Assembly (NCBI GenBank): GCA_037044955.1
Contig: JBAOHX010000004.1
Coordinates: 186,001 to 250,000 of the forward strand
Direction: 5' to 3'
From: JAJXWB01 sp037044955
GTDB lineage: Bacteria > Pseudomonadota > Alphaproteobacteria > Rhizobiales > Beijerinckiaceae
Length of the DNA: 64,000 bases
The notes under the pieces were generated by a model. The model saw nothing but the letters and a program-made list of their open reading frames with translations, was not told the origin of the DNA and ran no database searches. Below, piece by piece: positions 45,631 to 57,214 of the stretch. The translations under genes were made by a program, and so were the position numbers. Within the stretch, counting starts at the first letter, position 1, and every line of letters starts with the position of its first letter.

Positions 45631-46304
45631 CCGAATCTCTTCCGTTTCTTGCCTTTCAGGTTTTCCAGATCGTCTGGCTCGACGTCCTGCTGTCCGGCGA
45701 CAATGCGGTCGTGATCGCGCTTGCCTGCCGCAACCTGCCGGAGGACAAGCGCAAGCTCGGCATTGCGCTCGGCGCGGGCCTCGCCGTCGCGTTGCGCGTG
45801 CTGTTCACGCTTCTCGTCGTCTGGTTGCTGAAACTGCCCTTCCTCAAGCTCATCGGCGGCGTGCTTCTGCTCTACATCGCGGTCAGGCTCGTCTTCGACG
45901 ACCACGAGCACGGCGAAGTGAAGGCCAAGCCGAACCTGTGGGGCGCCGTCGCCACCATCATGATCGCCGATGGCGTCATGTCGCTCGACAATGTGCTCGC
46001 CATCGTCGGCGTGGCGGAAGGCCATCTCGGCCTCATCATCTTCGGCCTCGTCCTGTCGATCCCGCTCGTCGTCTTCGGCGCGGGCTTCGTGCTGAAGCTG
46101 ATCGACCGCTGGCCGATCATCGTCTGGGCGGGCGCGGCCCTGCTCGGCTGGGTCGCCGGCGAGATGATCGCGACCGATCCCTGGGTCGCCAACTGGCTCG
46201 ACCGTCACGGCGATCCGCCGGATGTCGCGGCGGCCATTCTCGGCGCGGTCGTCGTGCTGGCGATCGCGGGCGCGATGAAGATGCGGGCGCGCCGGAGGGC
46301 GTGA
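45627..46304 (+). CDS. TerC-family integral membrane protein (YjbE-like)
   Basis: 225 residues from ATG 45627, inside the pcp stop. About seven transmembrane helices. The two conserved intramembrane acidic repeats are VWLDVLLSGDNAVVIALACR and IMIADGVMSLDNVLAIVGVA. Members of this group export manganese or other metal ions, or supply metal to exported enzymes. Translational coupling to pcp is odd but clear. Confidence 0.9.
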   Translation: MTESLPFLAFQVFQIVWLDVLLSGDNAVVIALACRNLPEDKRKLGIALGAGLAVALRVLFTLLVVWLLKLPFLKLIGGVLLLYIAVRLVFDDHEHGEVKAKPNLWGAVATIMIADGVMSLDNVLAIVGVAEGHLGLIIFGLVLSIPLVVFGAGFVLKLIDRWPIIVWAGAALLGWVAGEMIATDPWVANWLDRHGDPPDVAAAILGAVVVLAIAGAMKMRARRRA

Positions 46305-46307
46305 GGC

Positions 46308-46919
46308 CTATCGCTCGGACGCCGCGAGCCTGGCGCCGAGCGCCACGAAAGCCGCCGCAAAGCCGCGCCGCATCCACGCCAGCACGCGCGGCCGGGAAAT
46401 GACGTGGTCGCGCACGGCGGCGGCGAACAGGCCGTAGACGAGGAAGACGAGAAACGTCATCGCCATGAAGACGGCGCTGAGCTCCAGCATGTGACGCAGG
46501 GCGTCCGGCTCGTGCGCGCTGACGAACTGCGGCAGGAAAGCCAGAAAGAAGATCGACAGCTTCGGATTGAGCAGATTGACGAGGATGGCGGTCACGACGA
46601 TTTCGCGCGCAGAGTGCGATTTCGTTTCGCTCTCGACGCGGAGCGCGCCGGATTCCTGCAGGGTGCGCCAGGCCATGAACAGCAGATACGCAACGCCGGC
46701 GTATTTGAAGAGAGTGAAGGCGACGGCGCTCGTGTGCAGCAGCGCCGCGACGCCCGCGATCGCCGCAGCCATATGCGGCACGATGCCGAGCGTGCAGCCG
46801 AAGGCGGCGACCGCGCTCGCATGGCCGCCGCGCGAGAGGCCGGTGGCGATCGTGTAGAGAACCCCGGTTCCCGGCGATGCGACGATAATCAGCGACGTCA
46901 GTAGAAATTCGAGGCTCAT
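46308..46919 (-). CDS. LysE/RhtB-family amino-acid exporter
   Basis: 203 residues with five to six hydrophobic helices. LysE/RhtB features: LIIVASPGTGVLYTIATGLS near the N-terminus, GCTLGIVPHMAAAIAGVAAL, KYAGVAYLLFMAWRTLQESG and NLLNPKLSIFFLAFLPQFVS. The family exports amino acids or homoserine lactones. Converges on the TerC gene with 3 bp between stops. Confidence 0.9.
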   Translation of the reverse strand: MSLEFLLTSLIIVASPGTGVLYTIATGLSRGGHASAVAAFGCTLGIVPHMAAAIAGVAALLHTSAVAFTLFKYAGVAYLLFMAWRTLQESGALRVESETKSHSAREIVVTAILVNLLNPKLSIFFLAFLPQFVSAHEPDALRHMLELSAVFMAMTFLVFLVYGLFAAAVRDHVISRPRVLAWMRRGFAAAFVALGARLAASER

Positions 46920-46940
46920 CGGTATCTTCCCGCGCTCATG

Positions 46941-47147
46941 TCACCGCTGCACGCCCTGCGCCACCGGCGGCGTCGGTATCGCGAAACAGTCCCGACGCCC
47001 GGAATCGACGCAGCGCTGCATCTTGCGCTGGTTGTCGAGCATGTTCATCGCGACGACGAGGATGATCGCCAGCACGAGGATCGCGATCGCCGCCACGAGA
47101 TTGACGAGCTTGCGATGCGCGTAGTCGGTGTCGTCGGGCGTCGTCAT
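46941..47147 (-). CDS. Small single-pass membrane protein (68 residues)
   Basis: MTTPDDTDYAHRKLVNLVAA then a strongly hydrophobic helix (IAILVLAIILVVAMNML) and a short tail DNQRKMQRCVDSGRRDCFAI with two cysteines, placed outside the membrane by the positive-inside rule. It starts 1 bp after the stop codon of the second amidase, so it is probably translated from the same mRNA. I do not recognise a family. Confidence 0.65.
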   Translation of the reverse strand: MTTPDDTDYAHRKLVNLVAAIAILVLAIILVVAMNMLDNQRKMQRCVDSGRRDCFAIPTPPVAQGVQR

Positions 47148-47148
47148 G

Positions 47149-48550
47149 TCAGGTCCGTGGCGCGTCGATCATCGCGAACGGCCGCGCCGTTTCGTAAGCG
47201 CGCGCCGCCTGCAGGACAGCCGCGTCCTCGCGCATGGCGCCGACGATCTGCAATCCGATCGGCAGCCCGTCTCGCGTGAAGCCGCAGGGAACGCTGGCGG
47301 CCGGTTGTTGCGTGACGTTGAACGGATAGGTGAAGGGCGACCACTCGATCCAGTGCCTGAAGCGCCCGCCGGGCGGAACGTCCGCGCCGACAGGTATCGC
47401 GCCGGTCGGCATCTGCGGCGTCAGCAGGAGATCGTAAGTCTCGTGGAACACCGCCATCTTGTGGGCCAGCGCGCCGCGCGCGAGAAAGGCGTCGAGATAG
47501 TTCACGGCGGTCAGGCTGCGGCCCGATTTCACTTCCGCGAGCAGGCCGGGGTCGAGCAGCGGTTCGTCGCTCGCGCCGACATGCTTCATCGCCACCGCCG
47601 CGCCGGTGTGCCAGAGGGTGTCGGCGATCCCGCGCGGATCGCTGATCGGCGGATCGACTTGTTCCACCCGCGCGCCCAGTTCCTCGAAGACCTTCGCCGC
47701 TTTTTCCGTCGCCGCCGCCACATCCGGGTCAACGCAATCGACATAGCCGAGCCGCGGCGACCAGGCGATGCGCAGGCCGCGCACGCCCTTGTCGAGATCT
47801 TGCGTGTAGTCCGGGCAGGGCGTGTTCCACGCCGTATTGTCGCGGCTGTCGGGCCGCCCGATCAGCGACAGCATGAAGGCGGCGTCCTCTACGCGCCGGG
47901 TCAGGGGCCCGAGATGCGCCAGCACGGCCATGGTGGACAGCGGATAGGCCGGCACGCGGCCGAAGCTCGGTTTGAGGCCGAAGACGCCGGTGAAGGCGGC
48001 GGGAATGCGGATCGACCCGAGCCCGTCCGTGCCGAGGTGGAAATGCCCCAGGCCGAGCGCGGCGGCGGCCGCCGCGCCGGCCGAGGAGCCGCCGGTCGTA
48101 TGCCCGGTCTTCCAGGGATTGCGCGTCACGCCGTAGAGCGGGCTGTCGCCGAGGCCCTTCCAGCCGATTTCCGGCAGCGTCGTCTTGCCGATAATGACGC
48201 AGCCAGCCTCCTTCAGCCGCGCCGTCGCCGGCGAATTCCTCCGCCGCCGGCGTATCGACGCTCGTGCGGCTGCCGCGCCGGTTCGGCAGGCCCTTCACCA
48301 GCACATTGTCCTTGATCGTGCCGACAAGCCCGTCCGCCGGGCCGATCGCCGCGTCCTTCGCATGGCGCGCGGCGCTCTCCTCCGCCGCTTTTCGCGCGCC
48401 GGCGCGGTCGACCACGGCGAAAGCGTTGATTGCGGGCTCAACAGCGTCCAGCCGCTTCAGGACGGCGTCCAGCAGATCGACGGGAGACGCCTGTTTCCGG
48501 GCGAAAAGCTCGGCGCACTGGCGGGCGGAGAGGGCGAGAAGGTCGGTCAT
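47149..48550 (-). CDS. Amidase, amidase-signature family, second copy (frameshifted as read)
   Basis: From ATG 48550: MTDLLALSARQCAELFARKQ, catalytic Lys in LVGTIKDNVLVKGLPNRRGS. An extra T at about 48235 breaks the frame; its removal gives AAEESPATARLKEAGCVIIG, then KTTLPEIGWKG, cis-Ser GHTTGGSSAGAAAAAALG and nucleophile region LGTDGLGSIRIPAAFTG. The rest continues to 47149. Repaired length is 466 residues. Substrate unknown; it is only distantly similar to the amidase at 23.4 kb. Confidence 0.88.
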
Positions 48551-48610
48551 GTCGCTTTCTGTCTCGGAAACAGCAGATTGCGACGGCGGGCGATCGGCTT
48601 CAAGCCATGC

Positions 48611-48684
48611 AGCCGGGACCGCCGGCCTCCGGTCGGCATTCATGTCGTGGCCTATGAGCCGGCCGGAGGCCGGCGGTCCCGGCT
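48611..48684. repeat. Perfect 22-bp inverted repeat
   Basis: Arms at 48611-48632 and 48663-48684 (core CCGGGACCGCCGGCCTCCGG against CCGGAGGCCGGCGGTCCCGG) match without mismatch around a 30-base loop. It lies between the divergent amidase and lipoprotein hydrolase genes. A very stable structure if transcribed; possibly another dispersed repeat family. Confidence 0.9.
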
Positions 48685-48831
48685 TTCCTTTCGTTTGCGC
48701 GCGCCGGCCTCATTCTCGCCGGTTTCGCCGGTCATTTCCTGCTGCAGCGCCGCATTTTTAACCGGCTCTCAACCCCGTGGGTTGTTAGTGAGCCGGCCGC
48801 CTTCTTCGGCGTCGCGGCAAGAGGATTTCGC

Positions 48832-50022
48832 GTGACCTTGTTCCCTTCCGCCCGCGCCTCCCGTTTCGGCGGCGTCCGCATCGTGCGCCTGGCTGCGGCC
48901 TGTGCGCTGGCGGCGGGCGTCGCCGGCTGCAATGCGACCTCCAATTCCTTCAACGCGATTTCCGACCGCGCCGAGATCGTCGGCGCCAAGATGGGCTCCT
49001 ATTTCCACAGCGAGCGGGGCGTCGCGCAGCAGGTGCCGCTGTTCGTCGCTTCCACGCGCCACAAGGCGGGCGAGGCGCCGGCCGAGGTCGTCGCGCGCTT
49101 CTCGCTGCAGAACGTCTCCGTGCCCGCGGGCCATCGCGCCGGCGAGATCGAGCAGCCGAGCTTCGGCGCCGCCAATCCGGAAAAGCATTTCGTCGTCACG
49201 GCGCGCCGCTCGCTCGAGCCGGACGCCTTCCGCGCCGAACTCGCCTCCCACATCTCCGGCCGCGTCGGCAACAGCCGCGACGTGCTGCTCTATGTGCACG
49301 GCTTCAACACCAGCCTCGAGGAAGCGCGCTTCCGCGTGGCGCAGATCGTCGCCGACGGCGGCTTCACCGGCGTGCCGATCCTCTTCGCCTGGCAATCGAA
49401 GGGCGAACTCTTCGCCTACGAATCCGACAAGGAGGCGGCCACCGCCTCGCGCGACGCGCTGCAGCGGCTGATGATGGACATTGCGCAGGCGCCCGGCGTC
49501 GGCCGCGTGCAGATCCTCGCACACTCCATGGGTTCGTGGCTGACGATGGAGGCCCTGCGCGAGACCGCCATCGCCGGTCATGCCGATCTCGACGGCAAGC
49601 TCGGCTCGGTCATGCTGGCTGCGCCCGACATCGACCTCGGCGTGTTCCGCCAGCAGGTCGCGCGCCTCGATCCCGCGCGCATTTCGGTCTTCGTCTCGCG
49701 CGACGATCGCGCGCTGTCGCTGTCGAGCCGCATCGCCGGGTCGCGCGCGCGGCTGGGCGCGATGGACCCGTCCAATCCGAAGGACGCCGCCGCCATCGAC
49801 GCCATGGGCGTGCGCGTCTACGACCTGTCGATGCTGAGCAAGGGCTGGGTCGGCCACGACACCTATGCGAACGCGCCGGACGCCGTGCGCCAGATCGGCG
49901 CGACGCTGACCAGGAAGCGCGAGGCCGACGCCAACGTGCAGGCGGTGATCGACGCGGGCGTGCCCAAGCCGCAGGCCCCTGCGCCGATCGTCGGGCAGGA
50001 CTTGCCGCCGCCGGCGCGGTGA
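48832..50022 (+). CDS. Alpha/beta-hydrolase lipoprotein (DUF900-like)
   Basis: 396 residues from GTG 48832. A signal sequence with a lipobox (CALAAGVAGCNATS) suggests outer- or inner-membrane anchoring. The hydrolase core has VLLYVHGFNTSLEEARFRVA (oxyanion region), PILFAWQSKGELFAYESDKE and nucleophile motif QILAHSMGSWLTMEALRE. This DUF900 pattern occurs in secreted esterase-like proteins with unknown substrates. The C-terminus is Pro-rich. Confidence 0.85.
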   Translation: MTLFPSARASRFGGVRIVRLAAACALAAGVAGCNATSNSFNAISDRAEIVGAKMGSYFHSERGVAQQVPLFVASTRHKAGEAPAEVVARFSLQNVSVPAGHRAGEIEQPSFGAANPEKHFVVTARRSLEPDAFRAELASHISGRVGNSRDVLLYVHGFNTSLEEARFRVAQIVADGGFTGVPILFAWQSKGELFAYESDKEAATASRDALQRLMMDIAQAPGVGRVQILAHSMGSWLTMEALRETAIAGHADLDGKLGSVMLAAPDIDLGVFRQQVARLDPARISVFVSRDDRALSLSSRIAGSRARLGAMDPSNPKDAAAIDAMGVRVYDLSMLSKGWVGHDTYANAPDAVRQIGATLTRKREADANVQAVIDAGVPKPQAPAPIVGQDLPPPAR

Positions 50023-50032
50023 AGCCACGATT

Positions 50033-50109
50033 GTCATTCCCGCGAAAGCGGGAATCCAGAGCCGCCGCCGCAATTTTGCTTGCTGGACCCCCGCTTTCGC
50101 GGGGGTGAC
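50033..50109. repeat. Dispersed repeat, GTCATTCCC...GGGGGTGAC family
   Basis: 77 bp with two hairpins, TTCCCGC-GAAA-GCGGGAA and CCCCCGC-TTTC-GCGGGGG. It separates the convergent lipoprotein hydrolase and transglycosylase genes and probably terminates both. Confidence 0.88.
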
Positions 50110-50119
50110 AAGTCTCGGC

Positions 50120-50791
50120 CTAAAGCCCCTGCGGCCGTTTCGGCGGCAGCGGCGCGACTGCGAGCGAAACAGGCTCCATGTTGGCGTCCTCGCCTGCCGC
50201 TTCCGCCTGCATCTGCTGCGCCGGCTGCCCGCCGCCGAACAGGAAGGCGAAGGGACTGGCCGATTGGACCGCGGCAGCCTGCGCCGGCGCTTCCTCGGTC
50301 CGCTCATCTTCCGCATAGGCCGTCACCGCCTCGCCCGACAGCGGCGCCGAGCGCGCCGTGCGCAAACTGCCGATCAACCCCTTGGACTTGGCGACATAGT
50401 AATAGCCGCCCGCATAGAGCGCGACCGCGCGATCCTCGTTGCGCCCGGCCGCCTGATAGGCGTTGGCGAGATAGGGCACGGCGTAGGTGAGGTTGGTCTC
50501 GCCGTCGAGCAGGCCCGACGCGCCGCCGCTGTAGCCCATGCCCTTCGCCGTTTGCAGCTTGATCTGCATCAGGCCGTAATGGCCGCGATGGCTGAGATGC
50601 GGCGCATACTTGCTCTCGCGCATGATGACGCGGCGGATGAGACGCTCCGGCACGCCGTGGGCGCGCGACAGCCGCTCGATCGGGGCGTCGAAACGCTGCG
50701 CGCCCGGCGCCTCGCGCGAAGCGGCGGACGAAGCCGTCGAGGCGGAAAGCGCAGCCAGGAGCGCTGCGGTGCACGAGGCTTTCAAATTCAT
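50120..50791 (-). CDS. Lytic transglycosylase, SLT domain
   Basis: 223 residues from ATG 50791. Signal peptide (MNLKASCTAALLAALSASTA), then the SLT fold: RRVIMRESKYAPHLSHRGHY with catalytic Glu in RESK, GLMQIKLQTAKGMGYSGGAS, LTYAVPYLANAYQAAGRNED and ALYAGGYYYVAKSKG. It cleaves glycan strands of peptidoglycan with formation of 1,6-anhydro ends. The C-terminal 80 residues are low complexity (Ala/Pro/Gln). Confidence 0.9.
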   Translation of the reverse strand: MNLKASCTAALLAALSASTASSAASREAPGAQRFDAPIERLSRAHGVPERLIRRVIMRESKYAPHLSHRGHYGLMQIKLQTAKGMGYSGGASGLLDGETNLTYAVPYLANAYQAAGRNEDRAVALYAGGYYYVAKSKGLIGSLRTARSAPLSGEAVTAYAEDERTEEAPAQAAAVQSASPFAFLFGGGQPAQQMQAEAAGEDANMEPVSLAVAPLPPKRPQGL

Positions 50792-50908
50792 CGTCGAAAC
50801 ACACTCTGATGAAGCTGGCCCGCACTCGGCCCCAATGTTGTGGCGAGGAAAGGGCAGGGCGGCGGCCTGGCCGGAGTTTGTCGAAGGGCGTGGCTGTGCC
50901 GCCACACC

Positions 50909-51037
50909 GTCATTGCGAGGAGGCGCAGCCGACGAAGCAATCCATCCATCGGACGATAATCCAGATGCGGGGATGGATCGCCGCGTCGCTTCAGCCAAAT
51001 CGCTTACAGCGATTTGGCTTTCGCTCCTCGCGATGAC
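50909..51037. repeat. Dispersed repeat, GTCATTGCGAGG...CGATGACGG family
   Basis: Begins GTCATTGCGAGGAGGCGCAG and ends CTCCTCGCGATGACGG, with GAAGCAATCCATCC and the perfect hairpin CCAAATCGC-TTACA-GCGATTTGG. It fills part of the 263-bp gap between the mutase and transglycosylase genes, ending 18 bp from the mutase stop codon. Confidence 0.85.
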
Positions 51038-51054
51038 GGATACTGAAGTGCGGC

Positions 51055-53222
<2,168 letters not shown>

Positions 53223-53407
53223 GCGGCAAGTCCGGAAAGGCGGCAGGCCGCCAGGAAATCGCGCCATTATAGCCTCCCATGTTGCATCGCGCCATGCGCG
53301 ACGAAAGGCGAGGCCGCGTCCCCCCTCTCCCCCTCTTCGCGGGAGAGAGGGCAGGCTCGCGCCTTGGCCCGATTGTCCCCACCCACTTGCCGGGCCATAA
53401 CCCCCGC

Positions 53408-53530
53408 ATGATTCGTATCGACAAGATCTCCAAGCAGAACGGCCATCAGATCGTCTTCATCGAGGCCTCCGCCGTCATCCTGAAAGGCGAGAAGGTCGGC
53501 CTCGTCGGGCCCAACGGCGCCGGCAGGTAG
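53408..53530 (+). pseudogene. Truncated duplicate of the ABC-F gene 5' end (40 codons)
   Basis: Starts MIRIDKISKQNGHQIVFIEA, identical for 39 residues to the complete gene at 53876, and stops with TAG in place of the Walker A Lys codon (NGAGR, stop). Only three silent base differences were seen over the coding part. Similarity extends upstream into the CGCGGGAGAGAGGG leader (from about 53320 and 53800). The copies are separated by about 345 bp of palindromic repeats. Confidence 0.85.
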
Positions 53531-53875
53531 GCGCCCTCCCTCCCCTTTATGGGGAGGGTGGCGAGCGGAGCGAGCCGGGTGGGGTGGGAGTCTCTCGCAG
53601 CATCCGAGCCGACGCCTGCGGCGTCGGGCCCCACCCGTCCATCCGCTTTGCGGATGACCGACCTCCCCATGAAGGGGAGGTAGGGCGCCCGGGCGAGCGA
53701 CGGGCTGTCCCCTCTCCCGCGAAGCGGGGGAGGGTTAGGGAGGGGGTCTGTCCGCTCCCGACATCGTCGAATTTGCACCACCCCCTCTCCGGCTCTCCCC
53801 CCCTTCGCGGGAGAGAGGGCGCATCCGGGCCTCCGCCCAATTGCCCGCCCGCACCCCCCGGGCCATAACCCCCGC
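53531..53875. repeat. Repeat-filled gap between the two ABC-F 5' ends
   Basis: No gene is visible. Contains CCCTCCC-CTTTAT-GGGGAGGG-type and GGTCGGTCATCC-type hairpins, GACGCCTGCGGCGTCGG, CCACCCGTCCATCCGC, CCCATGAAGGGGAGG and CTCTCCCGCGAAGCGGGGGA. The last part (from about 53778) duplicates the leader upstream of the truncated copy. Confidence 0.8.
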
Positions 53876-55495
53876 ATGATTCGTATCGACAAGATCTCCA
53901 AGCAGAACGGCCATCAGATCGTCTTCATCGAGGCCTCCGCCGTCATCCTGAAAGGTGAGAAGGTCGGGCTCGTCGGGCCGAACGGCGCCGGCAAGACGAC
54001 TTTGTTCCGCATGATCGCCGGCGAGGAGGGCCCCGACGAAGGGCAGGTGTCCGTCGATCGCGGAACCACCATCGGCTATTTCAGCCAGGACGTCGGCGAA
54101 ATGGCCGGCCGCAGCGCGGTCGCCGAGGTGATGAACGGCGCGGGGCCGGTGTCGGAAGTGCTGGCCGAAATGAAGGCGCTGGAGGCCGCCATGGCCGACC
54201 CCGAACGCGCCGACGAGATGGACGCCATCATCGAATCCTATGGCGAGGCGCAGGCGCGCTTCGAGGAACTCGACGGCTATGCGCTCGACGCCCGCGCGCG
54301 CGAAATTCTCGATGGCCTCTCCTTCACGCAGGAGATGATGGACGGCGATGTCGGCCATCTGTCCGGCGGCTGGAAAATGCGCGTCGCGCTCGCGCGCATC
54401 CTGTTGATGCGGCCGGACCTCATGCTGCTCGACGAGCCATCGAACCATCTCGATATCGAAAGCCTGATCTGGCTCGAGCAATTCTTGCGCGGCTATGACG
54501 GCGCGGTGCTGATGACCTCGCACGACCGCGAATTCATGAACCGCATCGTCGGCAAGATCATCGAGATCGACGGCGGCCAGCTCACCACCTATTCCGGCAA
54601 TTACGAATTCTACGCCGAGCAGCGCGCGTTGATGGAGAAGCAGCAGCAGGCGCAGTTCGAGCGCCAGCAGGCGATGCTCGCCAAGGAGATCGAATTCATC
54701 GAGCGCTTCAAGGCGCGCGCATCGCATGCCGCGCAGGTGCAGAGCCGGGTGAAGAAGCTCGAGAAGATCGACCGCGTCGAGCCGCCGCGCCGGCGCCAGA
54801 CCATCGCCTTCGATTTTCCGCCGGCGCCGCGCAGCGGCGAGGACGTGGTGACGCTCAAAGGAGTCGAGAAGGGTTTTGGCGCGCGAAAAATTTACGAAGG
54901 CCTCGACTTCCAGGTGCGCCGCCGCGAGCGCTGGGCGGTCATGGGCGTCAACGGCGCCGGCAAGTCGACACTGCTGAAACTGATCGCCGGCGAAGCCATA
55001 GCGGATGCGGGTAGCGTGACCATCGGCGGCAGCGTCAAGATGGGCTATTTCGCGCAGCATTCGATGGAAGTGCTCGACGGCGAGCGCACGATCTATGAAT
55101 CGCTCGAAGGCTGGTTTCCGCAGGCGGGCCAAGGGTCTCTGCGCACGCTCGCCGGCTGCTTCGGCTTTTCCGGCGACGATGTCGAAAAGCCCTGCCGCGT
55201 TCTGTCGGGCGGCGAGAAGGCGCGGCTGGTGATGGCGAAGATGCTCTACGATCCGCCGAATTTTCTCGTGCTGGACGAGCCCACCAACCATCTGGACATG
55301 GCGACGAAAGAGATGCTGGTCAACGCGCTCGCCAATTACGAAGGCGCCATGCTGTTCGTCTCGCACGACCGGCGCTTTCTCGCCGCGCTCTCCAACCGCG
55401 TGCTGGAGCTGACGCCCGAGGGCGTGCACGCCTATGGCGGCGGCTATACCGAATATGTCGCGCGCACCGGCCACGAGGCGCCGGGCCTGCACTGA
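53876..55495 (+). CDS. ABC-F family ATPase (translation factor type)
   Basis: 539 residues with two ATPase domains: Walker A GLVGPNGAGKTTLFRMIAGE, signature VGHLSGGWKMRVALARILLM, Walker B LMLLDEPSNHLDIESLIWLE; second set MGVNGAGKSTLLKLIAGE, VLSGGEKARLVMAKMLYD, LVLDEPTNHLDMATKEML. Between them is the charged linker QQQAQFERQQAMLAKEIEFI. No membrane segments: it is a soluble EttA/Uup/YbiT-type protein acting at the ribosome E site. Its first 39 codons are duplicated upstream. Confidence 0.93.
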   Translation: MIRIDKISKQNGHQIVFIEASAVILKGEKVGLVGPNGAGKTTLFRMIAGEEGPDEGQVSVDRGTTIGYFSQDVGEMAGRSAVAEVMNGAGPVSEVLAEMKALEAAMADPERADEMDAIIESYGEAQARFEELDGYALDARAREILDGLSFTQEMMDGDVGHLSGGWKMRVALARILLMRPDLMLLDEPSNHLDIESLIWLEQFLRGYDGAVLMTSHDREFMNRIVGKIIEIDGGQLTTYSGNYEFYAEQRALMEKQQQAQFERQQAMLAKEIEFIERFKARASHAAQVQSRVKKLEKIDRVEPPRRRQTIAFDFPPAPRSGEDVVTLKGVEKGFGARKIYEGLDFQVRRRERWAVMGVNGAGKSTLLKLIAGEAIADAGSVTIGGSVKMGYFAQHSMEVLDGERTIYESLEGWFPQAGQGSLRTLAGCFGFSGDDVEKPCRVLSGGEKARLVMAKMLYDPPNFLVLDEPTNHLDMATKEMLVNALANYEGAMLFVSHDRRFLAALSNRVLELTPEGVHAYGGGYTEYVARTGHEAPGLH

Positions 55496-55502
55496 GCCGG
55501 CG

Positions 55503-56408
55503 TCAGCGCGCCCCGAGCGCGCGGCCCTTCTCGACGAGATGCACCATCGTCTGCAGCGCGCGGTTGACCGGCGTCGCGACGCCTTTCTCGGCGCCCTTGC
55601 GCACGACATAGCCGTTGAGGAAATCGATCTCCGTCGGCTTTCCGCGCGCGACATCTTGCGCGGTGGAGGACAATTGCGCGGGCATGGTCTGCGCAAGCGC
55701 CAGCGTGGACGCCAGCAGATCGTCCGGCAGGCGGACGCCGCAGGCGCGCGCCACCGCGAGGCATTCGAGAACTGCCGCGTTCATCAGGTCGCGCGCGCCA
55801 TCGACCTTCAGCATCGGCCCATAGGGAATCTGCGCGACAGCCGACAGCGCGTTATAGGCGCAATTGACGATGAGCTTCGTCCACAGCGCGGCGTCTATGT
55901 CGTCGCTGACCGTCGTCGGCACGCCGGCGTCGATCAGCATGCGCGCGAGACCCGTGCTTTCCGGCGAGGCGCCGATGACGAGTTCGCCGCGACCGTTGTG
56001 CTTCACATGGCCCGGTCCCGCCATTTCGCAACCGACGTAGACGACGGCGGACAGGGCGGGTCGCCCGATCACGGCGCCGAGGCGCTCGGCATTGTCGACG
56101 CCGTTCTGCAGGCAGAGCGCGATCGTGTGCGGCAGCAGCTTCGGCGCCAGCGCGCGTCCGGCTTCCGCCGTATCGCCTGATTTCACGCAGACGAGCGCGA
56201 GATCGGGCGGCGCCAGCGCGGCCGCGTCCGTCGTCGCGGTCGCCTTCACATGCTGCGTGAAGGCGCGCGTTTCGAGCAGCAGGCCGTTGGCGTTGATAGC
56301 GTCGACATGCGCCGCGCGGCCGACGAAGGCGACCTCATGGCCCGCGCGCGCCAGCATGGCGCCGTAGTAGCAGCCGACCGCGCCGGCGCCGATGACCGCG
56401 ACGCGCAT
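55503..56408 (-). CDS. panE: 2-dehydropantoate 2-reductase (ketopantoate reductase)
   Basis: 301 residues. Rossmann NADPH site MRVAVIGAGAVGCYYGAMLA; VCVKSGDTAEAGRALAP and LCLQNGVDNAERLGAVIG; catalytic Lys in ALWTKLIVNCAYNALSAVAQ; Glu/Asn in GKPTEIDFLNGYVVRKG. It makes pantoate for coenzyme A, or a related 2-hydroxy acid. It begins 9 bp after the transglycosylase stop, so the two are co-transcribed. CoA supply fits the acyl-CoA genes nearby, but the reaction itself is assigned from family only. Confidence 0.9.
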   Translation of the reverse strand: MRVAVIGAGAVGCYYGAMLARAGHEVAFVGRAAHVDAINANGLLLETRAFTQHVKATATTDAAALAPPDLALVCVKSGDTAEAGRALAPKLLPHTIALCLQNGVDNAERLGAVIGRPALSAVVYVGCEMAGPGHVKHNGRGELVIGASPESTGLARMLIDAGVPTTVSDDIDAALWTKLIVNCAYNALSAVAQIPYGPMLKVDGARDLMNAAVLECLAVARACGVRLPDDLLASTLALAQTMPAQLSSTAQDVARGKPTEIDFLNGYVVRKGAEKGVATPVNRALQTMVHLVEKGRALGAR

Positions 56409-56417
56409 CGCCCGCGG

Positions 56418-57214
56418 TCAGCGCTCGCCGTCGATGCGCGCGCCGATGATGGCGATGGCGCGCTGATAGACGGAGGCTGCGTTCCATTCCTGGATCGCCG
56501 CGAAATTGCCCTCGCCCGGCTGATAGCCGGCGCCGCGCGACCAGCCGTGCGCCTTCAGGAAATTCGCGGTCGACGTCAGCGCGCCCGAGGGCGTCTCCAG
56601 GCTGCCGACGGCGTAGTTGAGCACGGTCTTCGGCATGAATTGCGTCTGGCCGACCTCGCCGTGCATCGAGCCGATCGTGTTGGCGTTGAATGTTCCCTGC
56701 TCCACCAGTTTCAGCGCCGCGTAGAGCTGGTCGGTGAAATAGGCGGAGCGCCGGCAGTCGTAGGCGAGCGTGGCGACGGCCGAGATCAGGTGCTGGTGGC
56801 CGCGCACGGCGCCGAAACCCGTCTCCATGCCCCAGATGGCGAGCAGTGGCCCTGCCGGCACGCCGTAGCGCTGCTCGATCTGCGCGAACAGCGCGGCGTT
56901 GGACTTCTTGAGCGACCTTGCCGCGCGAGACGATGGCCGCGCCGCCGCGCTTGGCCATGAACTGGTCGAGCGTCAGCTTGAAGCCGTGCTGCCCGCGATC
57001 CGCGCCGATCGTGGCGCGCGCGTAAGTGGCGCCCATCAGCGCCGAGATCGCCGTCGGGCCGACGCGGCCGCGCGCCTCCTGCGAGAATTGCTGCTTCCAG
57101 GCGTCGAAGCCGGCGGAATTGTTGCCGCATTGCGCGGCCTCGGCGGCGCCGGCCAGCGTCACTGCCGCAAGCGCGATTGCGGCGCTGGCGATCGTCTTGT
57201 CTGATTCGGATCAT
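56418..57214 (-). CDS. Lytic murein transglycosylase, MltB type (two frameshifts as read)
   Basis: From ATG 57214 with GAAGGAG upstream. Deleting one base at about 57199 restores a signal peptide (MIRIRKTIASAAIALAAVTL), and one at about 56910 joins GGAAIVSRGKVA to KKSNAALFAQIEQRYGVPAG. The catalytic domain has LLAIWGMETGFGAVRG (Glu), TLAYDCRRSAYFTDQLYAAL, GSMHGEVGQTQFMPKTVLNY and GYQPGEGNFAAIQEWNAASV. Repaired length is 264 residues. It is a periplasmic peptidoglycan glycan-strand lyase. Cotranscribed with panE. Confidence 0.87.
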
